Source: JBLHKE01 sp047619485 (GTDB taxonomy: Bacteria > Verrucomicrobiota > Verrucomicrobiia > Verrucomicrobiales > DEV007). From it: DNA of 6,519 nucleotides. A model generated the notes under the pieces. That model did no database searches and was not told the origin of the DNA. It saw only the letters and a program-made list of their open reading frames with translations. The position numbers and the translations under genes are program-made. The stretch's first letter is position 1. The number at the start of each line of letters is the position of its first letter. Of the stretch, positions 1 through 4,556 are shown piece by piece. Location of the stretch: NCBI GenBank assembly GCA_047619485.1, contig JBLHKE010000453.1, positions 1 through 6,519 of the forward strand, read 5' to 3'.

Positions 1-509
1 CGGTAGTTCGCTTGGGTCGTCGGCGCGACCCCCAGCCCAACCAGCCAATCAGAGATTTCCTGTGGCTCAAATCCGGCCGCATTGCGGTTTCCAAATGCCT
101 TGGTGAATTTCCCCAGTCGGCTCTTGATGTCGGTCAGGTAGTCTGGAGACGCCCCCTCGCGCTCTTTCTCTCTGGTCAAGCTGGCAAACAGCTCAGCGAT
201 CGTGCCCGACTTCTTGAGCTTCGCGGATCGATCAAGCGCCAGCTCGACAGCTTCGCGCAGTGAGAGCCCCGCCCCGCCCAACGCCTCCCGTGTCTCTGCA
301 ATTACCGCACGCTCTGCCGCTGTCACAAATACCTCGGTACCGTGTTCCTTGGCGATCTTCTCCTGGTCTTCCTGGAACGCTTCGGCCTTCTTCTTCAGCA
401 CGAAGTACTTTTTCTTGATCCGGCCGCCCTCCTTGAACGTCGCCAACCACTTGTATTTCCCCTTCTTCTTTTTGAGTTCCCGAACGTGAACTGTGGAATT
501 GAGCGCCAT
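1..509 (-). CDS. Tyrosine recombinase-type integrase, N-terminal part (cut by window edge)
   Basis: The minus-strand frame is open from an ATG at 509 to the window edge: 169 full codons, no stop. The protein begins MALNSTVHVR. Residues about 8-50 are Lys-rich, alternating short beta-like strands (GKYKWLATF, KKKYFVLKKK) as in arm-type DNA-binding domains of phage/island integrases. A mostly helical linker follows (about 55-100), then a segment (about 102-169: GTIAELFASL, DYLTDIKSRL, ISDWLVGLG, APTTQANYR) that reads like the SAM-like core-binding domain of tyrosine recombinases. The catalytic R-H-R-Y domain would lie off the left edge, so activity cannot be judged. An AGG nine bases before the ATG is the only ribosome-site hint. 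The gene starts 132 bp from the 3' end of a tRNA gene and reads away from it, the usual layout for an integrase beside its att site. The call rests on domain pattern and context; a different DNA-binding protein is less likely. Confidence 0.75.
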   Translation of the reverse strand, partial: MALNSTVHVRELKKKKGKYKWLATFKEGGRIKKKYFVLKKKAEAFQEDQEKIAKEHGTEVFVTAAERAVIAETREALGGAGLSLREAVELALDRSAKLKKSGTIAELFASLTREKEREGASPDYLTDIKSRLGKFTKAFGNRNAAGFEPQEISDWLVGLGVAPTTQANY

Positions 510-528
510 GTCTACGAACCTACAGGAA

Positions 529-568
529 CCGATAGGAAAAGAAAGAATTATCGGAGATTAATCGGAGA
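529..568. repeat. CCGAT-core repeats in the integrase leader, overlapping a -10-like box
   Basis: Read on the minus strand, the 8-mer TCTCCGAT occurs twice (561-568 and 550-557), spaced 11 bp, about one helical turn. A third CCGAT core lies on the plus strand at 529-533, so CCGATA (529-534) and TATCGG (549-554) also form a 6-bp inverted repeat with a 14-bp spacer. The minus-strand hexamer GATAAT (552-547), 38 bp upstream of the integrase ATG, resembles a -10 box and overlaps the first repeat; no good -35 is seen. Arm-type integrase/excisionase sites or an autoregulatory operator are possible roles. The repeats are visible; the function is inferred. Confidence 0.45.
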
Positions 569-641
569 CGCCATTTCCACCACACCCTTTCGAACTGATT
601 CACAATAACCCGTAAACCATTGAACATAAGCGGATTAAATC

Positions 642-690
642 TGGTACGCCCTACAGGATTCGAACCTGTGACCTTCGGATTAGAAATCCG
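642..690. other. Candidate integration (att) site at the tRNA 3' half
   Basis: This stretch covers the tRNA from the anticodon loop through the T arm to CCA, the usual crossover region of tRNA-targeting integrases. The integrase gene starts 132 bp beyond the 3' end and points away, so an inserted element would lie to the left, with its second att copy outside the window. Only one copy of the tRNA 3' sequence is present here, so the site is predicted from layout and not from a seen duplication. A 9-bp match, CCTACAGGA, occurs in the T arm (650-658) and again just ahead of the integrase start (519-527), but it is too short to mark an att pair. Confidence 0.4.
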
Positions 691-718
691 GTGCTCTATC
701 CAGCTGAGCTAAGGGCGC
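642..718 (-). tRNA. tRNA-Arg, anticodon UCU, CCA encoded
   Basis: A full cloverleaf can be read on the minus strand from 718. The acceptor arm GCGCCCT pairs with AGGGCGT (G1-U72 wobble). The D arm is GCTC/GAGC around AGCTGGATA. The anticodon arm is CCGGA-TTTCTAA-TCCGA, with anticodon TCT and one C-A mismatch at 27-43. The variable loop is AGGTC, and the T arm is ACAGG-TTCGAAT-CCTGT. Discriminator A at 645 is followed by an encoded CCA (644-642). The molecule is 74 nt plus CCA. It decodes AGA (and by wobble AGG) codons. The structure is complete, so the gene is probably functional even though an integrase gene lies directly downstream. Confidence 0.97.
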
Positions 719-734
719 TTCCAGAAATGTCGCC

Positions 735-762
735 AGTTTAGGCGAATGTTCATTCCGGTCAA
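735..762 (-). promoter_or_regulatory. Sigma70-like promoter of tRNA-Arg
   Basis: On the minus strand the -35 box TTGACC (762-757) is separated by 16 bp from the -10 box TAAACT (740-735). This would place the start of transcription around 728, about ten bases before the mature tRNA 5' end at 718. Box quality, spacing and position fit a tRNA promoter. No other gene on this strand lies between it and the tRNA. Confidence 0.6.
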
Positions 763-801
763 GCGGCTTAGAAGAATGCGAATCGGCTTGGAATTGACCG
801 G
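755..801. repeat. 8-bp inverted repeat between divergent tRNA and epimerase genes
   Basis: CCGGTCAA (755-762) and TTGACCGG (794-801) are perfect inverted copies separated by 31 bp. The left copy contains the -35 box of the tRNA promoter. The right copy presents the same TTGACC hexamer in the opposite direction, 22 bp before the epimerase ATG, but no matching -10 at 16-18 bp follows it. It may be an operator half-site pair or a chance duplication. Confidence 0.35.
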
Positions 802-822
802 CCGCGGGCGTTTAATCAGGCC

Positions 823-1698
823 ATGACCTCACGACGCAAATTCATTAGCCAGGCCACGGCCCTCGGCAGCAGTCTCGCTTTTGCCACAGCCGCACGCGGC
901 GCCGACGATGCTACAGGCAAAGGGCCGAAGCTCGAAGGGCGAATTTTTAAGGCCATCAAGAGCGGACAGAAGGGTGGCGAATCAGCCGAAGAGTTTTTCG
1001 AACGGCTGAAGGGACTCGGGTTCGATGGCGTCGAGAGCGGTAATGCAGCTAAGGCGGTAGACTATCGAGCTGCCGCTGAGAAAACCGGCATCCGAGTGCA
1101 TGGCTTGGTCAACGGTGGCCACTGGGGCGTGCGCCTCAGCGATCCCGATCCGGCGGTGCGCGAGAATGGTCGCAAAAATCTCGAGAATCATCTGGTCAGC
1201 GCACACAAGCTCGGCGGGTCCTCAGTGCTGCTCGTGCCGGGGAAAGTCAACGGAGCCAACGAGACCCACGACGATGTCTGGAACCGGTCGGCCGAGCAGA
1301 TCCGCGCGGTCATCCCCACCGCGGCAAAACTCGGCGTGCAGGTATTGATCGAGACTGTTTGGAATGGTTTCTGCGAAAGCCCCGACAAATTCCGCGACTA
1401 CATCGACGAGTTCGACAACCCGTGGGTCGGCGCCTATTTCGACATTGGCAACATGCAGAAGTTCGCCCCTTCCGAAGAGTGGATCCGCACGCTCGGAAAA
1501 CGCATCGTCAAACTGGATGTCAAAGATTGGGGCAAGAAGAATGGTTTCTGCCGCCTCGGGGAGGGCGATGTCGATTGGGATAAAACCCGCGTGGCACTCA
1601 AGGAAATCGGCTACCACGGCTGGGCGACCCGCGAAGGTCGTGACCAATCGCTTGAGGATACCAGCCAACTGATTGACCAGTTGCTGATCGGCAAGTAG
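823..1698 (+). CDS. Tat-exported sugar phosphate isomerase/epimerase-like TIM-barrel protein
   Basis: This 291-aa protein belongs to the xylose isomerase-like TIM-barrel superfamily (AP_endonuc_2 fold). It starts with a twin-arginine signal: SRRKFI at residues 3-8, a hydrophobic stretch to about 25, and a likely cut after A-A-R-G-A near 27, so it should act in the periplasm. The barrel spans about 40-288. Metal-site candidates are E177 (LIETVW), D207 (YFDIGN) and E271 (ATREGR). Where many relatives have His in an 'HxKD' motif, this one reads KLDVKD, with Asp232 at that position. RLGEGDVDW (244-252) is a typical family loop. Such proteins are usually called sugar phosphate isomerase/epimerase or hydroxypyruvate isomerase-like; the true substrate cannot be read, and an exported copy is unlikely to see phosphorylated sugars. 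The ATG at 823 is chosen because the Tat motif follows at once; there is no usable Shine-Dalgarno. The gene is divergent from the tRNA and convergent with the esterase. Confidence 0.9.
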   Translation: MTSRRKFISQATALGSSLAFATAARGADDATGKGPKLEGRIFKAIKSGQKGGESAEEFFERLKGLGFDGVESGNAAKAVDYRAAAEKTGIRVHGLVNGGHWGVRLSDPDPAVRENGRKNLENHLVSAHKLGGSSVLLVPGKVNGANETHDDVWNRSAEQIRAVIPTAAKLGVQVLIETVWNGFCESPDKFRDYIDEFDNPWVGAYFDIGNMQKFAPSEEWIRTLGKRIVKLDVKDWGKKNGFCRLGEGDVDWDKTRVALKEIGYHGWATREGRDQSLEDTSQLIDQLLIGK

Positions 1699-1718
1699 CC
1701 AGTGCTACTTTTTCTTTT
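1693..1718 (+). terminator. Rho-independent terminator shared by the convergent stop codons
   Basis: AAGTAGC (1693-1699), a 4-base CAGT loop, and GCTACTT (1704-1710) make a perfect 7-bp hairpin followed by a T-rich run (TTTTCTTTT) on the plus strand. This fits an intrinsic terminator for the epimerase. The epimerase TAG (1696-1698) lies in the left arm and the esterase TAG (complement of 1705-1707) in the right arm, so the same bases are coding end and terminator. On the minus strand no T-run follows the hairpin, so it should not terminate the esterase transcript well. Confidence 0.7.
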
Positions 1719-2484
1719 GCTCGAATAGCCACTTCCACATTTTGGAAGAATTGAACGCGTCCACCCAGACGTTGTGGCCGCGCCCTTCCACCTCGGTGTA
1801 TTGCGGAGAACCTCCGGCCGCCTTGATCGCGGCGACCATGTCGCGCGAGCGGCTCGGCTTGATCACCCCGTCCTTGTCACCATGCCACGCCCAGGTCGGA
1901 ATCTTGGCGATCTTCTTCGCGAGGCGTTTGTCGCCGCCACCACAGATCGGCACCGCCGCAGCGAACAGTTCCGGCCGGCGCTGGATGGCGTCCCAGGTTC
2001 CGTAGCCGCCCATCGAGAGACCGGCTACATAAATACGTTTCGGGTCGACCTGGTTCTGCTTGTCGGCGATGAACGCATCGAGCGCCGCCAACATTTGCCG
2101 CATCGAATCCGACGCCTTCGGCATCTCGTGATCGAGGCTCCCCCACGGCACGTCTACCCACTGCTGGCCCGTGGGAACCTGCCCGGCCATCACGTAGGCA
2201 CCGTATTTCCCGGAAACCTCCATCTTGTCCAAAGTCACCCCTCCACCAGCGTCAACGATCTGTCCCCGGTTGTCATCGCCACGACCACCTGCCCCATGCA
2301 GTAAAAGCACCAGCGGGTAGGTCTTGTCAGTCTCGAGCTTGTCCGGTTTGCGCACCTGGTAATTGAGTCCACCGTCCTGCCACTTGTGGGGCGTGTACTT
2401 CTCAAGCCAACCGTTTGCATTTTGAGCCGAGATGTTGGCACATGTGAGGATGAGGATCAGCGAGGGGATCAGCTTTGTTATCAT
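1705..2484 (-). CDS. Secreted alpha/beta-hydrolase, prolyl-oligopeptidase/feruloyl-esterase-like
   Basis: This 259-aa protein has an N-terminal signal peptide (MITKLIPSLILILTCANISA) with cleavage likely near residue 20. Cys15 sits in a weak lipobox-like ILTC, so a lipoprotein is possible but less likely. The rest is an alpha/beta-hydrolase: oxyanion segment LLLHGAGG (about 60-67), nucleophile elbow G-L-S157-M-G-G, Asp205 in HGDKDG, and His237 in GRGHNVW, giving a complete Ser-Asp-His triad in the right order. The fold resembles PHB-depolymerase/feruloyl esterase-like and S9-type hydrolases that often act on ester decorations of polysaccharides; the substrate is not readable. I chose the ATG at 2484. 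A GTG nine bases upstream (2493) would add only Val-Pro-Thr ahead of the signal, and neither has a Shine-Dalgarno. The gene is convergent with the epimerase, with only 6 bp between stop codons. Confidence 0.88.
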   Translation of the reverse strand: MITKLIPSLILILTCANISAQNANGWLEKYTPHKWQDGGLNYQVRKPDKLETDKTYPLVLLLHGAGGRGDDNRGQIVDAGGGVTLDKMEVSGKYGAYVMAGQVPTGQQWVDVPWGSLDHEMPKASDSMRQMLAALDAFIADKQNQVDPKRIYVAGLSMGGYGTWDAIQRRPELFAAAVPICGGGDKRLAKKIAKIPTWAWHGDKDGVIKPSRSRDMVAAIKAAGGSPQYTEVEGRGHNVWVDAFNSSKMWKWLFEQKKK

Positions 2485-2527
2485 GGTAGGCACAGACTGA
2501 ATGGGATTGGGCGAACTTCCAACGACA

Positions 2528-2631
2528 AAAGCGGGATCTGGCGGTTGATGGACGTTTGGTAAAGAGGAACCCCGCCTTTAGGCCGCGTCCGAAACGGCCG
2601 TCCCGTTTGGGCTTGCTTACGACACGCCAGA
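2528..2631. repeat. Cluster of inverted and direct repeats upstream of the esterase
   Basis: Within about 100 bp lie three inverted-repeat pairs (2528-2535/2571-2579 with one bulge; 2592-2597/2603-2608; 2537-2543/2625-2631) and a 7-bp direct repeat CGTTTGG at 2553 and 2604. The first and third pairs cross, so they cannot all form at once. The density suggests a structured esterase leader or a dispersed intergenic repeat element. Each arm is short, so part of this may be chance. Confidence 0.35.
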
Positions 2632-2779
2632 CGTCATTAGGTTTCGTTCGAGCACTGGCCATCAGAAAACGGGTTTGTATTGGCGAACACAACCTTAAGG
2701 ATACGCTACACTGCGGCTCAACCTAGCGCCTGACTCTGAATCAGCACCTTGCGGACAAACAAGAGCGCTCCCGTTCTCA

Positions 2780-2798
2780 CTTGTGAATGGATTACAAG
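2780..2798. promoter_or_regulatory. Candidate operator upstream of the L-serine ammonia-lyase
   Basis: CTTGT (2780-2784) and ACAAG (2794-2798) are perfect inverted half-sites with a 9-bp spacer, 24 bp before the chosen ATG. The dyad size suits a dimeric helix-turn-helix repressor or activator. No regulator gene is in the window, so this is a prediction from symmetry and position only. Confidence 0.25.
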
Positions 2799-2821
2799 CG
2801 CCCTACCCTTTTCCACCACTG

Positions 2822-4381
2822 ATGAACTACCCAAGTATCTTCAACGACGTCCTCGGCCCTGTCATGCGCGGCCCCTCCAGCTCCCACAGCGCCGCAGCCT
2901 TGCGCATCGGCAGGCTCTGCCGCGATCTGATGGGCGGCGACATCAGGAAAGCGATCATCGACTACGACCCGAACGGCGCCCTAGTCACAACCCACAAAGC
3001 CCAAGGCACCGACATGGGACTCTACGGCGGGTTTCTCGGCTGGGAAGCCGACGACTCGAGACTCCCTGACTTCGAACAGCACATCGAGACGGCCGGGATC
3101 GACATCACGGTCAACTACCTGAGCTACGGAGCCAAGCATCCGAACACCTACCGGATCGCCCTGACAAACGCAGAAAAAACTCACCACCTCACCGCCATCT
3201 CCACCGGCGGCGGCATGATGGAGGTGATCGAGATCGACTCGCGCCCCGTCGCGATGGCCGGCGATCAGTTCGAAACGCTGATTTTTTGCCGAGACAACTC
3301 GATCGACCTCGCAGACTTGCTCCCCGACACGTTGGAGGACACGATCCTGCACGAGGGAATGATCCAGCTGCGCAGCCGCCAATCGCTGGGCGCAACGGTT
3401 TTGCAAAATCTACGCGCACACGAACAGGTGGATGAAGTGGTCGTGCTCGCGCCGGTCATGCCGGTCCTCGGGCGCAAGCAGATCACCGTCCCCTTCATCA
3501 CCTGCGACGAGATGATCGAGATCGCCGGTGAGAAACCTCTCTGGCAACTCGCTATCGACTACGAGAGTGCGCGCAGCGGTGACAGCGAGACTGAAGTCTA
3601 CGCGAAGATGGAGAAACTCCTCGCGGTGATGCGCGCCGCCGTCGCCCACGGCATCGCCGGCACCGAGTATGAAGATCGCATCCTCCCCTGCCAGTCTGGG
3701 AATTTTTCCAAGCAACGCGCCGCCGGCAAGTTGATCCAGGGCGATGTTCTCAACGAGGTCATCCTCCAGGTGAGCGCGCTGATGGAGGCGAAGAGTTCGA
3801 TGGGGGTGATCGTCGCAGCACCAACGGCCGGTTCCTGCGGCGCGATGCCTGGAGCGGTGCTCGGCACGTCGACGATTCTCGGCAGCAGTGACGACGAGGT
3901 CATCAAGGCGCTGTTCATCGCCGGTCTGATCGGGGTTTTCATCGCCCACGGATCGACTTTTGCCGCCGAGGAGGCTGGCTGCATGGCCGAATGCGGATCG
4001 GGAGCCAGCATGTCTGCCGGTGCACTGGCATTTCTCGCCGGTGGCTCGCTCGAACAATCACTCGGTGCGGCATCGATGGCACTGCAGGGAAGCCTTGGCA
4101 TGATCTGCGACCCGATTGGCAATCGCGTCGAAGCACCATGCCTAGGGAAAAACGTGCTGGCAGCAACCAACGCGGTCTCCTGTGCCAACATGGCACTCGC
4201 TGACTACCAGCACCTGATTCCGCTCGATCAGGTGATCGAGGCGATGGACAAAGTCGGCAAGGCGATGCCCCACGAGCATTGCTGCACCGGCCTCGGCGGG
4301 CTGGCGGCGACACCTGCCGCGCGCAAGATCGAGGCCGAGCTCGAATCCAAGTCCAGCGCCTGCAAACCGGAGCCTGCGTAA
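2822..4381 (+). CDS. sdaA: L-serine ammonia-lyase (L-serine dehydratase), iron-sulfur, single chain
   Basis: The enzyme deaminates L-serine to pyruvate and ammonia with a catalytic [4Fe-4S] cluster in the cytoplasm. The 519-aa chain fuses both units. The beta domain (about 1-148) has the signature GPSSSHSAA at 17-25 and ends in ISTGGGMMEVIEID. The alpha domain (about 260-505) has APTAGSCGAMPG (333-344), EEAGCMAECG (383-392), MICDPIGNRVEAPC (427-440) and LGGLAATPAA (491-500). Cys387, Cys429 and Cys440, spaced 42 and 11, match the three cluster ligands of characterised L-serine dehydratases. Residues about 150-240, where two-subunit enzymes carry an ACT domain, are unusual. The C terminus has one Cys (514) five residues from the end. 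The open frame extends to a GTG at 2783, but the family begins right at the NYPSIFNDVLGPV stretch, so the ATG at 2822 is preferred; neither start has a Shine-Dalgarno. At 519 aa it is longer than E. coli SdaA (454 aa). It is convergent with a D-amino-acid lyase. Confidence 0.94.
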   Translation: MNYPSIFNDVLGPVMRGPSSSHSAAALRIGRLCRDLMGGDIRKAIIDYDPNGALVTTHKAQGTDMGLYGGFLGWEADDSRLPDFEQHIETAGIDITVNYLSYGAKHPNTYRIALTNAEKTHHLTAISTGGGMMEVIEIDSRPVAMAGDQFETLIFCRDNSIDLADLLPDTLEDTILHEGMIQLRSRQSLGATVLQNLRAHEQVDEVVVLAPVMPVLGRKQITVPFITCDEMIEIAGEKPLWQLAIDYESARSGDSETEVYAKMEKLLAVMRAAVAHGIAGTEYEDRILPCQSGNFSKQRAAGKLIQGDVLNEVILQVSALMEAKSSMGVIVAAPTAGSCGAMPGAVLGTSTILGSSDDEVIKALFIAGLIGVFIAHGSTFAAEEAGCMAECGSGASMSAGALAFLAGGSLEQSLGAASMALQGSLGMICDPIGNRVEAPCLGKNVLAATNAVSCANMALADYQHLIPLDQVIEAMDKVGKAMPHEHCCTGLGGLAATPAARKIEAELESKSSACKPEPA

Positions 4382-4406
4382 GCTATTCGAACGCGCATCA
4401 TTTTTT
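4375..4406 (+). terminator. Weak candidate terminator of the L-serine ammonia-lyase
   Basis: A run of six T (4401-4406) follows a poor hairpin in which TGCG (4375-4378) can pair with CGCA (4394-4397), or GCGT (4376-4379) with ACGC (4391-4394). The stem is only 4 bp and overlaps the stop codon. The T-run and position are right, but the stem is marginal. Confidence 0.25.
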
Positions 4407-4556
4407 GTGGGAAATGGGATCGGATGGCGCTCCTGATCGAGGAGCTTGCGGCATCTCGCTCCAAGTTTTTCAGGGACGGGGAGAGACGCCCCAGGCTCCT
4501 TGGCTCCACCACTTGCGTGGAATAATCACAAATCGTAACGCGCGACAGTCTACCGC
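4382..4556. other. Convergent intergenic gap with small hairpins
   Basis: These 175 bp lie between the 3' ends of the two lyase genes. They contain GCTCCT/AGGAGC (4429-4434 / 4440-4445, loop GATCG) and CCAC/GTGG (4509-4512 / 4517-4520), which read on the minus strand has a GNRA-type GCAA loop. GGGG/CCCC around 4477-4491 is a third, weaker pair. None is followed by a clear T-run in either direction, so the leftward gene has no obvious intrinsic terminator. No small gene was seen. Confidence 0.4.

Larger units (their letters stand above)
2485..2821. other. Gene-free divergent intergenic region (337 bp) with hairpins
   Basis: This separates the esterase (leftward) from the L-serine ammonia-lyase (rightward). 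I find no convincing gene. A minus-strand open frame (TTG at 2692 to 2402) overlaps the esterase start out of frame; it is Arg/Lys-rich and has no recognised domain. Structure is more evident: AAACGG/CCGTTT (2592-2597 / 2603-2608, 5-base loop); an imperfect AAAGCGGG/CCCGCCTTT pair (2528-2535 / 2571-2579); TCTGGCG/CGCCAGA (2537-2543 / 2625-2631); a direct repeat CGTTTGG (2553-2559, 2604-2610); and the palindrome GAGCGCTC (2763-2770). A weak rightward promoter could be TTGGCG (2680-2685), 16 bp, TACGCT (2702-2707). No match to a known riboswitch was recognised. Confidence 0.6.

Noticed and set aside
202..608. Plus-strand and alternative minus-strand open frames across the left end
   Set aside because: The minus-strand frame open to the window edge gives an integrase-like protein with sensible domain order; the others are shadows of it or read into the leader.
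1774..2304. 176-codon plus-strand open frame opposite the esterase
   Set aside because: It lies wholly antisense to a gene with a complete catalytic triad, and its Arg/His/Pro-rich translation is typical of a GC-rich shadow.
2783..2821. GTG at 2783 as the start of the L-serine ammonia-lyase
   Set aside because: It would add 13 residues (Pro-rich) with no counterpart in the family; the ATG at 2822 directly precedes the conserved N terminus.
2485..2821. Glycine- or other amino-acid-sensing riboswitch ahead of the serine gene
   Set aside because: I looked for known aptamer core motifs and recognised none; the hairpins found are closer to, and oriented with, the esterase side.
3410..4191. Long minus-strand open frames (197 and 215 codons) opposite the L-serine ammonia-lyase
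   Set aside because: They are antisense shadows of a strongly supported gene, with Arg/Ala/Ser-rich composition and no recognisable domain.
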